From Heliocidaris erythrogramma (lineage: Eukaryota; Echinodermata; Echinoidea; Camarodonta; Echinometridae), in contig CM046855.1 of the NCBI GenBank assembly GCA_025617745.1, positions 47,099,813-47,163,812 of the forward strand: a stretch of DNA of 64,000 nucleotides. Reading direction: 5' to 3'. The first letter of the stretch is position 1, and every line of letters starts with the position of its first letter. Under the pieces are notes generated by a model. It made no database searches. It had not been told where the DNA came from and was given only the letters and a program-made list of their open reading frames with translations. Shown here in pieces: positions 50,166-61,407 of the stretch. The position numbers and the translations under genes are program-made.

Positions 50166-52047
50166 ACGGGTGGAGGGGGTAGGACTAAGAGCACTGAAAA
50201 AGATTTTTAAAATTTCTCGGTAGTCATTTTCCTATAATCCTCTGGTCGATGTAGGACCTGTCAGTTTGGACGGGGGATACAGAGAAAGAGTAAAAGAATT
50301 TTCCCGAATCATTCTTCTTCTCATCTTCTTTGAAGATCCCGAAAAGTGGACCGCGCGGTGTTTTTACCCATATTAATTCCATTTTAGTTTTTTTGTTTGT
50401 CTGTTTGTTATATTTTCAACAGGTGGAGAGGGATTGCCTATGCGATAACAGGAAGGTGATCAAATAAGAGAGTCAATTATTAAAGCAATGAACAAATCAA
50501 AGTCTGCCTCGTGATCATAATGAAATATACAAACATCCCCACCGGCTCGTAATCGCTTAGACCATGACTTTTGTATCATACATGGTTTAGATTAATTTAT
50601 GTCTTTGATGACCATCCATCGAGATCTCCGAAATTCATGTCTTCTGCTGAGAATATTTTACCCAGACGATGACAGTGTTCTAAATCATTCGAGATTGGTT
50701 TCTTTATGATAAATCCAGACGAGGCTCGCATATCGTAAACTATAGTAATTGAAAGACGCACAGTGTATATTTAGCCAAGAAATATTATGGTTGTTTCACA
50801 ATTGTATAATCCGCGTCTATAAATTTTGTAAAAGCCATTTTTCCGGAAGTCTCATGATTTTATTAGTGGAGTGGAAGAGGGCCGGGGGGGGGGGGGGGGG
50901 GGGGAGGTTGTAAAAGAATTAAGCTTCATTAACCCAGGCCAGCTCTTTTTATAATTATTTATTGTACCGATCTAGTGGATGTACCAACAAATTGAACATT
51001 ATGGATGGACTAACATTTGCTGACAGAATGTACTGACATGCACAATATCTCCATTAGGCTACTGTATTGTTTGTCCTTAATCACTGGCAGATTTTTAAAA
51101 AATTGTATGGGGGACTTCCGGCCCGTGCCCCCCCCCCCCCCCCTTTGAAAGAAAAGTGTACAGTGTGTTTCGGATTTTTTTGTAAATTGTGCCCCCCCCC
51201 CCTTTAGAACGGATAACCGTTTTTTTTTTTCTTAATTTAGTTTCTTTTTTTTTGTTTGTCAGAGAATTTGGAAGGACAAGAGAGCTCGAAATGTGTAATA
51301 AACTTTTTAAAAACTGGACGAAGAAGAATCTGATGACCTTCTTTTTTTTTATAATAAAGTGATGATAATTTTCTTATCCTATACATGATGAATATAATTA
51401 TGGTCATCGGTGGCATAATTTTATAGCATGGTTCCATCAGGGAAGTGTAACTAGTTACATTTCCCTGAGTTACTTTCCATCGAGCGGGGTGCATTGGGTA
51501 GTGGAAATATTAGGTGAATACAATGCGAGAGAACATAGGGTGAAGTGGTGGGTGTGTGTGTGTGGGGGTGCATGTGCGTGAGTGTACGTGTGTGTGTGTC
51601 AGGTGTTGTCTCCTTTCCCTTCTCTTTCTTGGCTCTTCTCTGTTCCTTTCCAGTTGTTTTCTTTCGGAGAGGCACATGCATCCCCCCCCCCCCCCCCTCA
51701 TAGTAGCTGGTTTAATGTAAAATGTATGCAGTCAACTTTTATGTTCATCCAGGCTCACCTAATAAAACTCTTTTTAAAATAGAAATAAATAATGAAAAAA
51801 TGTGTAAAAAATGCCATTATGATTAATTTTGTTAAGTCACTTATTCATATTGCATTAGTGACAAATCGAACTTTCTTGGCCGCGGCGGCTTACCTAAATC
51901 CGAATGAATAATTTTTTCATTTGCATTTTTCATTTCTTTGTCCTATATACATGATTTTGTGGGAACATTGTTGTTGATATCCAGTGTATGGCTATATACA
52001 TCATGCAAATTCACAAAATACCCAATTACGGTCCTATGATCTACTTG

Positions 52048-52085
<38 letters not shown>

Positions 52086-53299
52086 CTCTCAATTTGAGGG
52101 GGACCTGCCTCCCTACCCCATACTTAGCTTCGTCAATGCTTTCCAGCTTAATCGAAGCACAAATAAGATATGAACATGAAAAGTATGGCTTGTAAAGACA
52201 TCGAGAAAGCAATAAAAAATAAAGCGGTGAATCATTATGGAGTGTGTGTCGATCTCCAAGAAAAGCCGCAGCCAGCTTTGTCAAAGACTAAGGCCAGGTG
52301 CGGGAATTTAACCAATCACAGTCGATCTTTCTGAATTAATTTGCCGAGTAGAGAAAGCGGCCGATTTAACGTAAACACGTCCTGAAAAATCATGAAGAGC
52401 ATTCATTTACCTACTGTGGATGGATTGTAGTCTGCAGGTATTCACAGTTCTCGTAGAGATAGGTAAGAAAATCAGTTTTATTCAATCGTAAACGGTTATG
52501 GATGTTCAAATTAACAAAGGGCAGCTGGTCGCAATCGTCGAAGCAGAAATAATAACAGCCCCATCTATTCATTATTTTGCGTGTAACTGAAGCAGTGAAG
52601 GGTGGGCGGAGGCGTAGATTCACACTAAAATTAAAATCACTAGTTTAAGTTACGTTAACTGTCTTCACGACTTCAGATAAGTTGTACATGTACTATAACT
52701 AAGTGGTTAACTGTCAGTGTCCGTACAGTGAATAGGCCCAGCCCGCATTCGTGCACGACACGCTTGTATATTTGGCTTTTAGTTTTGGCTTTGCATTTGA
52801 CGTGAAAGACAACATTTTGAGGCTTGTAAGTAAAATGTCTGAAATAAGACCCTTTTTCATTAATATTTTGACTCGTTTTTTTGATGAATACCTGTCGCTA
52901 TGATAAAGATGAAATTTTTGTGTTCGCTCCATGTTTTGTTTTATCAGAAATCGTGCAATAGACGTGTGCGCAGACAAGGGCACTGCGCAAACTTGGGCAC
53001 TCTAGCCATACTAGTTTAAGTTAGTTAGATTCTACTTTGTCTTTATTTGATTTTCATTCAGTGAGATATAAAGTTTGTTTTTTTTGCCTAAATTTTTTTT
53101 TTGGGGGGGTGGGTCTTTTTTACTTGAAGTTGAAAGTATGAGGAGATGAAAGAAGCTGATAGTGATGAATGATAAAGTGAATAACGTTAGAATAATAATA
53201 CTTTAATAGATAAGATTATTATGATAATACAATAAGAAAGCAATAAAGTTTCATTCCTCTTTCTGTGCACTATGCTATTCTAAGCAGAGATAAGGGAGG
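50166..53299. other. Intergenic, upstream of CEP128
   Basis: Contains G- and C-runs (about 50883-50904, 51130-51143, 51682-51698), (TG)n near 51551-51600 and (CT)n at 52051-52085. A - strand open stretch at 52411-52623 has ordinary-looking composition but matches no family I know and is not called a gene. The CEP128 promoter and any 5' UTR exon should lie here; no core motif can be named. Confidence 0.4.
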
Positions 53300-53449
53300 A
53301 TGTTGACAGAGAGTGATGGCTATGAAGCTTCAGAGACAGGCAGTGTGAACAATGCAAGGCGCTATCCACTCCCCAGGAGAGGGCGCTCTAGACCTTCATC
53401 TAATTCCGATGTTGCTGAGAGAGTAGACACTCTGGCCTCCTCACTAAGG
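53300..53449 (+). CDS. CEP128: CEP128, exon 1 (50 codons, start)
   Basis: First coding exon of a gene whose joined exons encode the N-terminal half of CEP128, a coiled-coil protein. In vertebrates CEP128 sits on subdistal appendages of the mother centriole and helps with microtubule anchoring and ciliary signalling. The exon opens with ATG at 53300 (MLTESDGYEASE), reads through a basic RRYPLPRRGRSRPSS stretch and ends VDTLASSLR before a GTAAGC donor (phase 0). Vertebrate CEP128 likewise begins with an acidic/Ser MAESSS-type start, a basic segment and a KVNTITSTLQ-like helix at the first exon junction (from memory). The match over the next exons makes the identification strong. A non-coding exon further upstream is possible. 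Confidence 0.85.
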
Positions 53450-53681
53450 GTAAGCAAGGCATCTCTGTGCAGAAAATTCTGTAATTACAATGACTTCCCC
53501 AGGAAAGTGCAGAAGTTTTAATTGTAAAACTATAAAATGTAAAAGGACAGGAATTTAGGATATTTTCACCTTCTGTGATATGAAGTGAACCTACTTTGTG
53601 AATAATTTCCTCTGTAGTATTTTAAAACAATCACCATTTAAATATGATGATTTTTATTTCTTTTAATTCATTACTTTGCAG

Positions 53682-53768
53682 GACACCAATAGAAGCCTAC
53701 AGGAAGTTGGTGACCTGTTAGGCCAGTACAGGAGTGTCAGCGCCAGACAAACCAATGCAATTGATAGG
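53682..53768 (+). CDS. CEP128: CEP128, exon 2 (29 codons)
   Basis: Bounded by a TTACTTTGCAG acceptor and a GTAAAT donor, phase 0 at both ends. It reads DTNRSLQEVGDLLGQYRSV and continues ARQTNAIDR. This matches the conserved DTSRNLRQVDQMLGRYRE segment of vertebrate CEP128 in position and sequence and is the best single diagnostic stretch for the N-terminus. Intron 1 is 232 bases; intron 2 (53769-55334) is 1.57 kb with no obvious repeat and could hide a short exon. Confidence 0.9.
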
Positions 53769-55334
53769 GTAAATACATGTACAAGCTTATCTGAAGTTAA
53801 GCTTGTACTCCATAATAGTTTTCACATTTGAATAGGCTTCAATAGCTTTTGTGTGTATCATCAGCAGGCCTTTTCCAATCTAGATCATTCATACATGAGA
53901 GGAAAATAATTATTTAAAATTTCACTTTCACCTTTGAAACACCAAATTTGTGGCACAGTAAGAGTTGAAGAGTCCCTGAATCAGGTAATCCAGCAAATTT
54001 AAGAAAATTAAACCTTGCTTAGAGCAGTTTTGTTATCTGTTTTTGACTGCTGCAACAGTGAATGTTGGACACAGTCCCTCATAGGCAAGGCCCCCAAGGG
54101 CCTAGTTTGAGTGGGGTAAATGCTGCCTTTATTTGATGTTCAGTTGTACAAATAGCATGCTTCTGCGGCATTGCTCCACTGTCAATTCCTATAGTAACCA
54201 AATTCTTAACTTCAAACATGGACCCAACACTCTGTCTAGGCTAACCCTAACCCTTAACCTTATTGATTGTAACCCTGACCCCACTCACACATATGCGATG
54301 TTATTGCAGATAACCTCGCACTATGCACCTTCATACCACGATGAATTGCCTCTCATAGCAAGTGTGTTATATTTAGCACATGATGTGTGCTGGAAAGGAG
54401 CAAGATCGCCGGCCAAAAACAGCCTGTAAATTTCACTTGATCAAGATGATAAAGATCCTATTGAAGAATCTGGCTTGAAATTAGATATTCTATCATCCTA
54501 AAATGTAGAGGGAAGATCACCTTATGTCTGTGATATGCCTTATTGAGGTTACCTTTACGTTCTGACTACGAGTGGACTTTGAAAGAAATTGCAATAGGAC
54601 TAGATATGATATTGTAAATATGACCCCTTTTGATGATTTAGGTTCAGAGTGGTCATATAAATAGTAAACTAAAATTCCAAGATATATTTAAAACATTCCC
54701 TTCAGCAAAAAGCCATAATCACTTATCAGGAACAAGAAAGCACAAAATATCCAGAAATTTCAATACCAGTACCGGTATTGACATGACTATTCAGGAACTC
54801 AGTGGGGAAGTATATGAATATATTATATTTCCATATCTAATCATTTTGCGATTTCTTCCAACATCTTGTCGTAGTCAGGTGGTGAGGTGTGCAGTGGCTT
54901 TTGGTCAGACCTTAATTTTTCTCTCTAAAGCTCCTATTAATGCTTTGAAGATTGTCTATCCAAAGAAGTCAAGTGTGTTATTTTTTTTAATGGACAGGGT
55001 CACAGATTTAGTGATCTGGGTATTTTTCTGTGATGTACAGAATGGGCCATAAAAATTAGAACAATAATTCAATTAATTGATTGATAGAGCTGGTAATCTT
55101 AAATGATGCAATTATCAGTTCCTTTAAATACTATGTTTTATTATGAAATAGCACAGTCATTTATATAATTTTAAGATCCAACATTTACTTTTGACTTACA
55201 GCTTTTCTTTTCATTACGTTTCTAGTATTCATTATAAAGCTTTTAAAAAAAAGAAATAAAGTAAAGGCTAAGGGCTATGGAGGCAATCTGCTAACTAACT
55301 TCTTGATAAATATTTTATCAATTCATTTTTTTAG

Positions 55335-55457
55335 TTACGAGCCAACGTAAATCAACCGAATCCTCAACTCAGTAGGGATCGCTCTGAGAGATTCTCAAGA
55401 CATGAGTCAGACACAATGTCAGCAAGTGAATTGAGATCAGCCTCAGCATCACATATG
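55335..55457 (+). CDS. CEP128: CEP128, exon 3 (41 codons)
   Basis: Acceptor TTTTTTAG and donor GTATGT, phase 0 at both ends. It encodes a Ser/Arg-rich linker with SRDRSERFSRHESD and TMSASELRSASASHM. The SxSASEL stretch corresponds to the Ser-rich SVTSLSASDL region of vertebrate CEP128. The vertebrate protein has some extra residues (LKESLEQ-type) between this and exon 2, so a small intervening exon may exist in intron 2. Confidence 0.82.
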
Positions 55458-55489
55458 GTATGTATGAGATGGAGAGAGAGAATAAGAAA

Positions 55490-57095
55490 GATTTGATTTG
55501 ATTGATTTATTTATTTCTCTATGATCTTTTTTTTTTCTTCAAACATATTTCACAAACTGATTACAACATAATAAACAAATATTAATACATTATCAAGTAA
55601 AGTAAATTACATTGTAAAGTTAACATAAATAAATCACAAAGAAGGATTGTCACATAATCAAAGCTTGATGGCATGACAATCCTTGACAAAAATAGGAAAT
55701 ACTGAAGAAAGGAGGATATTTTAAAAAAAAATTAAATGTATTCAAAGTATTAGAAGTCAATTAAGGATGGGGATGAGATGAGATGTATAGAGAAAAAAAA
55801 TATAAATAGAGGATGGTAAGAAGAAAGGTGAACTGTGTTGAAGAGATATTAGAGAAGAATTAGACAGAGGGAAGAAGTGAAAAGTGGGAAGTGTAGGGAG
55901 TGCAAAGAAAGAGAGAGAAAAAGAGAAGGGGAGGATGAAGAAAGAAAGAGGGAGAAAGAGGGGAGAAGAAGATGTATGGTGTCATTTACGCCCAGAGTCA
56001 TCACACTGTTTGATGAGGTACTTTTTGGCGGCTGCCTTGAAAGAATAGAGAGTAGTGTGTGACTTGACTGCATCTGGTAGTAAATTCCATATATTGGGGA
56101 CCGGTATGTCTAATAGATTTGTGTGCTAACAAGGTTTTACAATTATTTAAGTGGTAGATATTAGTTTTACAGTTTGGGTATGGATGGATCCTTCTGTTAA
56201 ACATAAACATATCACTAAGTGGGGATGGAACGTGATGTATTGATGTAGGGCTATTTGGAGTGTATTTATGTCAGAGACTTTGAGGGTGAGTTGAGTTTAT
56301 GGAATAGCGGGTCAGAGTTTGTTCTATAGTGTGAGCCCGTGCATATACGTAGTGCTTTCTTCTGCAGTAAAAGTATTGAATTAATCTTGTATTTGGCAGA
56401 ATTTGCCCAAATCATGTTTCAATATGATATGTGGGGAGACTTAATGTATTATAAAGAGTATATTATTTGTGGAATATATTTAAGTTTGAATAGAATACCA
56501 ACAGCTCATGATATGGTGGTGTTGATATTCTTTATGTGATTTATCCAACTTAGGTTTTCGTCAATGGTAACTCAGAGAAACTTTGACTTTGTTTCTTTGA
56601 ATAGAGGTAGACCATTGATAAAAATGTTGCTTTGTAAATCGATTTGTGTATGTGTTTTATTAAAATGTATGTAATTTGTCTTGTTTATGCTTAAGGATAA
56701 TTTATTTGTTTTAAACCAAAGTGAAACCTTTTGGAGTTAATTGTTAAATTTATTTATTAATGAGTCAAGTTCAGTGTGTGAACAGAAAAGAGTAGTGTCA
56801 TTGGCAAAAAGCATGTATGTTAGATTAGTGGAGGAATTTGAGATATCATTAATGTATATGAAAAATAGAAGTAGGCCCAGGATAGATCCTTGGGTATGCC
56901 GCTTGTTATTTTTTGATAGTGTGCGGATTTTGAGTTGTATACTACGTACTGTTGTCTATTACATAAGTAATTCTGAAACCATGAGGGTGCAGTTCCTCTG
57001 ATACCGTAATATTGTAATTTATGAATTAAAAGAGAGATGAGAAAGAAGAAGATGAGAATGAGAGAGACAGGTAGATAAAATTGCATTTTAGAATA
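55490..57095 (-). mobile_element. 5'-truncated LINE, antisense in CEP128 intron 3
   Basis: On the - strand, reverse-transcriptase motifs are visible: LQYYGIRGTAPSWFQNYLCN, RQQYVVYNSKSA, SGIPK and, one frame over, YMLFANDTTLFC, which is the FADDT catalytic box with its first Asp changed to Asn. Further on, PKIWNLLPDAVKSHTTLYSF and KAAAKKYLI form the usual C-terminal end. The 3' end at about 55490 has AAATAAATCAATC-type tail repeats. Endonuclease and fingers are missing and there is at least one frame change, so the copy is inactive. It looks like a CR1/L2 or Jockey-group element and fills most of the 1.84-kb intron 3. Confidence 0.8.
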
Positions 57096-57297
57096 AATCT
57101 AGATTGTACCGTAATGTGAATTTATATGAAATTGCCCTAATATCGGCATAATGATTGTGAATTTGTTATGAATATTAAAATCCCCCCCCCCCAAAAAAAA
57201 AAAAAAAAAAATCTAAATTGTGTATGATATTTAGTGTCTTAACATTTATAGCATTGTTTCATTCTTCAAATAATGATTATAATTTCTTTGATTACAG

Positions 57298-57342
57298 AGG
57301 AGGTCAAGGCCATCTGTTAGATTTAGTGAAAATGCTGATGAG
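57298..57342 (+). CDS. CEP128: CEP128, exon 4 (15 codons)
   Basis: A 45-base exon between a TTTGATTACAG acceptor and a GTGAGA donor, phase 0. It reads RRSRPSVRFSENADE and matches the vertebrate MRSRTGVRFVQETDD segment just before the first coiled coil. The conserved RSR..VRF core makes this tiny exon convincing. Confidence 0.87.
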
Positions 57343-57956
57343 GTGAGACATTAAAGACATTAAATATTCACATTTAATTTATTTAACTTATAAAAAATCA
57401 CTATACATGGTTGAAGCATTGTTTTCTTAGATGATACATGAAAAAAAGATTAGGATAAACATTTTCAAAAGCTTGATAAATACATCCTATATAAGCACAT
57501 TCCCCCAGCCAAAGCTGTAAGAAATTTATTACAGTTGTAAAGTAAATTCTCTTTATGACAAAGTAATTTTGTGGGGCCTGTTTTAACCCTGATATAAGAA
57601 GGTTTCATTATAACCTGGTAATGCCTTTAGTCAATATGAGTTTAGTGAAAGAAGGTTTCACTATTTTTGTGATGAAATTATTTAAAAGAATCTTTGCCTT
57701 TTCTGGCATTCTAGACAGCTGAGTGCTCCAGGTAGAAAGAGGTTTTGCTTCAAATGACCGTTGTAAGATTAGGGTCGGTCGTCATCTACAGGCCTTTTGT
57801 CACCATTTATGTCAACAGAAAAAGATTGGAGCTGTGTTGATATAGTTTTTCTTTGTTGACAGAAGAATATTACAGCAGGTGTCATAGATTTATCTTATTA
57901 TTCTTATGTTAATTTTGTATTCAACCATTTTGACACCCTCATGCCCCCACTCTCAG

Positions 57957-58124
57957 GTCCACGAGATCCACCGCGATGTCCGAGATTTGGGGCGGGATCA
58001 GGCCAGGCTAGCAGAAGAGCTCAGTCAAGAAAGAAGACATCGCAGCCAGGTCGAGACTGAAAATAGGAAAATTTTACTAGACCTCTCGGACTCAGTGAAG
58101 CGGTCACAGTGGCAAGATAGCAAG
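57957..58124 (+). CDS. CEP128: CEP128, exon 5 (56 codons)
   Basis: Acceptor CCCCCACTCTCAG and donor GTACAG, phase 0. It encodes the start of the long coiled coil, VHEIHRDVRDLGRDQARLAE followed by ELSQERRHRSQVETENRK. This aligns with vertebrate LHGFHQSLRDLSSEQIRLGD and DFNRELSRRSRSDAETKR. The strand is more GC-rich than its introns. Intron 5 (58125-59008) contains a MITE and a SINE. Confidence 0.93.
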
Positions 58125-58236
58125 GTACAGTCTTGTTAGTTTTGATATGTTTGTTACACTGCTAGGTTAAGAGATTGCCTATGATGTAACATATATTTTA
58201 CTAACTTGATAACTATTCGTGGGAAGTGTTTTCAGA

Positions 58237-58418
58237 TACAGTCAAACCTGTCTATTAAGGCCACCCAAGAGAAACAGAAAAAGTGGCCACTATAGACAGG
58301 TGGCGTTTATAGACAGGTTCAAAGGCACATATTTTTTGCTGCAGGGAGGCAATATAAGTGACCACTATAGATAGGTGACCGCTATAGACAGGTGGCCACT
58401 AAGACAGGTTTGACTGTA
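58237..58418. mobile_element. TA-flanked MITE in CEP128 intron 5
   Basis: A 182-bp segment starting TACAGTCAAACCTGTCTATT and ending AAGACAGGTTTGACTGTA. The interior repeats GGTGGCCACTATAGACAGG-like units in both orientations. Elements with this terminus are common in marine invertebrate genomes (from memory). No coding capacity. Confidence 0.82.
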
Positions 58419-58804
58419 CTTATGAAGACAAAATTACACATGTAATTAAGATTCAGAAGTTTTAGTATGATTGAATGAATTTATTACCATTTCTTGAAAC
58501 AGAAAATGAAACGCGTTTGCAATACAAATGTACATGGGTATGGGAGACGTTGATGGTTTTGAAGAAATGTTTGCAGAATTGTCAATTACTAGGAGGTTGG
58601 CATGTCCTGGAAAAGTATATGCAGTAATCTTTGGCTAGTGTGTAATGTTGGATGTGCAGAAAATTGCGAAAGTTTGTCTTATAGATATTTAGAACCTTAA
58701 TTTTTGAGTGATGTGAGCGTGTGGGTGTGTGTGTGTGTGTGTAATTTTTTTTTACAGATGTGTATCAATCAATATGTTTATCTATGTCTGGGACTGACCT
58801 TTTA

Positions 58805-58910
58805 CATCACCATTCAAAAGATGTGACTCGGTTTCGAACCTGGGTAAGATCAGAGTCAGTTTGTAGGCAAAGACAGAGATTTGACCGCTAGACCAACTCC
58901 TGTTCCCTAA
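58805..58910 (-). repeat. tRNA-derived SINE in CEP128 intron 5
   Basis: On the - strand, GGAACAGGAGTTGGTCTAGC carries an A-box (TGGTCTAGCGG), and about 50 bases on there is a B-box (GGTTCGAAACC). The distance between boxes is long for a tRNA because of extra bases in the anticodon region. A SINE head or tRNA pseudogene rather than a functional tRNA. Confidence 0.55.
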
Positions 58911-59008
58911 ATTATGTGAGCATTTTTCCTGTCAAAAAATAACTTGATATGGAGTGAAACTTGCGATCTGGGATTCAGTACAGTCACTTCTTTGTTTGAT
59001 CTTTTCAG

Positions 59009-59134
59009 CCCTCTGAGAGAGTTGAGAAGCGTCTGAAGAATTTACAGGAGGAGCTTCGTTTACAACGAGAGACAGTTTCTAGGACATTCAAAGGCAATGA
59101 AGACAGGGGTTCCATCAGAACAGAGATAAGAGAG
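59009..59134 (+). CDS. CEP128: CEP128, exon 6 (42 codons)
   Basis: Acceptor TTTGATCTTTTCAG and donor GTATGG, phase 0. It reads PSERVEKRLKNLQEELRLQR and ETVSRTFKGNEDRG, matching vertebrate VSDRVERRLQELEREMRTER and ELVERRQDQLG. It continues the parallel coiled coil with no break in the heptad-like spacing. Confidence 0.93.
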
Positions 59135-59599
59135 GTATGGTAATCAGGATTCTCTTCAAAATTCTGTTTACCCTTTGTTCAAAATTGAGTGAACAGAGCA
59201 CACTTGCATGGAAAGGGTCTGATTAAATGAAAAACAACTTGACTTTCAACCCATCAGAATTGAGTATTTCAGACTGTATAATGTATAATCTTTTTATTTG
59301 CTCCAGGTCTTGCCGCATTCCAGGGGAAATGGTTTGAGAAGACCAACGTTGTTTTGCATGTTTAAAGTAGTATAACCCCTTAATGGTATCCTCATAGGGG
59401 TGAATTTACCCTTAGTATTTTTATGCCCTCCCCTACTGATGGTCGTGTTAGAGGCATTAAGTTTTCAGGCTGTCTCAATGTCCCGCTTTCTCATTATCGC
59501 GATATCCTAAGAATTTTGCAATGAACTTCAAACTTTGTAGTAGGTATCACCATATGGAGACAAAGTGATTAGATTTGGGGGTTCAAAGTAGGTCAAAGG

Positions 59600-59890
59600 T
59601 GAAATGTCATAGAGGTCAGTATGCTCTATAACCCTAATTAGTGTATTATTATTCTTCCCCTGGGTACCCAGTAGGATGCAAAAAGTTAATGTTGTGTGTT
59701 TAGCAATGTGAGCGTCATTGTACTGCCCATTGCTGGAATACTCCCCAGGGAGCGGAGAATGTGCATACATTGTGTGCGGGCATGCCAGAATCCGATGACC
59801 GGGGTAATAATATCTCCTTTGTAGGCGCCTTGAGCATCCTCTGGGATGGATACATGCGCAATATAAATGTAGCTATTATTATTATTAACC
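59600..59890 (+). repeat. SINE-like 3' region ending in (ATT)n in CEP128 intron 6
   Basis: The 3' portion GTAGGCGCCTTGAGCATCC, then ACATGCGCAATATAAATGTA and an (ATT)n tail, is the tail also seen at 26390-26486. The tail ends only about 13 bases before the exon 7 acceptor AG. The 5' limit is uncertain; upstream sequence to about 59340 may belong to the same element. Confidence 0.6.
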
Positions 59891-59902
59891 TAGACTCTGC
59901 AG

Positions 59903-60046
59903 AATGTAAGTCGTGAGGAGGATCGTGAGCTTAGATCAAGGCTTATCCAGATGGAGGCTGAGAAACAGAAGATGGCAACAGAGCTGGAGAGTACTCGCAG
60001 GAAACTGGATCAGTCACAAGGAAGCTCCTCTACTCTCCAGCAGCAT
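59903..60046 (+). CDS. CEP128: CEP128, exon 7 (48 codons)
   Basis: Acceptor CCTAGACTCTGCAG and donor GTGAGA, phase 0. It encodes LRSRLIQMEAEKQKMATELE and STRRKLDQSQGSSSTLQQH, matching vertebrate IKNKLRQTETEKNQLEQELE and LSRRLLNQSEGSRETLLHQ. The acceptor has a short pyrimidine tract because a SINE tail lies immediately upstream. Confidence 0.93.
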
Positions 60047-60520
60047 GTGAGATATATTGCTCTTTCTTTACCATTGATTTTCTCCACGTTTTTTTTCAAT
60101 GATTGCAAGTTGTGCGACCACAAGAAAAGCCAACTCAAATCGACTATTCCCGAACAATAACATGATGTACTGTATATTTATCCCTTCTCACTGTGAGGAT
60201 CGTTATCAATTAGGAATTCTTGACATAACTGATAAAGTTCTTCAGTGTATATCCTTTTATACCATTTGGCATCTGGGACACTGCTGAATACTGACTTTGC
60301 GTTAATTCAATTCACTTGTGGATTTGAATAGGGGCACAACCGCCCCTCCTCCATTTTTTTAAAAATCCAAGTTGCATACCTAAGTACAGAACAGAAAAAG
60401 TATGATCCCTATTCTCAAATTTCCAACCCAAAGGCACCTGAAAAATCTTATGACCTATTATTTCTGCTTGTCAGAAATTATCTTAGTGGACTGCGCTTAT
60501 CTTTGACTGCTGCCCCTTAG

Positions 60521-60662
60521 ATGGAATCACTGAAGAAGGACCTTGCCCGTTCAGATGAAGACAGACACAATCTCAAGAGCCAACTGACGCAGATGAAAAA
60601 TTCCTTCCATGAAGACGACTTTCCTACATCAAGGAGAGAGAGGCAACATAGGAGCCGTGAAG
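60521..60662 (+). CDS. CEP128: CEP128, exon 8 (47 codons + 1 base)
   Basis: Acceptor GACTGCTGCCCCTTAG and donor GTAAAT, starting in phase 0 and ending after the first base of a codon. It reads MESLKKDLARSDEDRHNLKS then QLTQMKNSFHEDDF, matching vertebrate VEELRTQLTKAEGDRKGLQH and QVSQISKQQSNYQDE. The closing basic stretch RRERQHRSRE joins in frame to exon 9. Confidence 0.92.
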
Positions 60663-60785
60663 GTAAATCGGGTTTGGTGGTTGTAGCATGTTTGAAAATT
60701 GAATGAATTAGAGAAAAAGAAATATACAGGCAAGCCCTGGGAGTCTTTGAGACAAAACAAATGGATTTTAAAACACTAGGCATAA

Positions 60786-61185
60786 AGGAGCAGCAAAGAG
60801 TGTCAGAGGGAGAGAGAGAGAGAGAGAGCAAGAGAGAGAGAGGAGACACATATACACATATTGAAAAAGAAAGAAATTGAGAGAGAGGTGTGGAAGAACT
60901 CTTTATCATCTTTCATTGTTGCTACTCTTTGCATTCTGGTAAAACTCACATTGAACTCACAGGTATTGAAGGTTGAGGGAGCAGCAGAGAGTGTCTGAGA
61001 GACAGAGACAGAGAAAAAGACACACACAAACATATTGAAAGAGAAAGGAGGAGAGGGGAGGGAGAGGGAAAGAGGGAGATGCATGTTTTGATATTTTCCT
61101 CTCTTTTCATCGTTATATAAGTAGATGCTGCGGGAGTATGATGAACAGAGGAAAGAACTACAGAGAAAGAAAGAGAGATGGGGAG
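60786..61185 (+). repeat. Degenerate duplicated exon/intron-boundary sequence in CEP128 intron 8
   Basis: Intron 8 (60663-61243) holds GA-rich repeats related to exon 9 and its acceptor. The stretch TTTTGATATTTTCCTCT...TAGATG (61085-61126) parallels TTTTGATCTTTTCCTCT...TAGATG (61201-61246), the true acceptor. CGGGAGTATGA and GAACAGAGGAAAGAACT at 61131-61159 copy exon 9 at 61333-61361. GAGCAGCAAAGAGTGTC (about 60789) and GAGCAGCAGAGAGTGTC (about 60981) are further diverged copies. Spliced at 61124 in the exon 8 phase, the copy meets TGA after a few codons, so it is treated as a pseudo-exon. Confidence 0.65.
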
Positions 61186-61243
61186 AGATAGAGATCCTTC
61201 TTTTGATCTTTTCCTCTATTTTCCTTATTGTACAAATCAATAG

Positions 61244-61407
61244 ATGTACATGGAGATGATGCGAGAGAAAGCAGTCGGTTGCAGAGAGAGATTCATAGCT
61301 TGAGAGCCCAGCTGAGTCAGGCCAGTAGTCTACGGGAGTATGACGAACAGAGGAAAGAACTGGAGAGGAGCCGGAGACAGAAGGAGCAGCTGTCTGAACA
61401 CATTGAT
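61244..61407 (+). CDS. CEP128: CEP128, exon 9 (2 bases + 54 codons)
   Basis: Acceptor TACAAATCAATAG and donor GTAAGT. The first two bases complete an Asp codon with exon 8, after which the frame reads VHGDDARESSRLQREIHSLR and AQLSQASSLREYDEQRKELE. It matches vertebrate GVEREKQDLEKQMSDLRVQL in the same order. A partial copy of this exon lies in the preceding intron (61124-61180). Confidence 0.92.

Noticed and set aside
52411-52623. 70-residue - strand open frame divergent from CEP128
   Set aside because: Composition is protein-like, but no family is recognisable and no clean donor or acceptor pair could be set. Left as unsupported.
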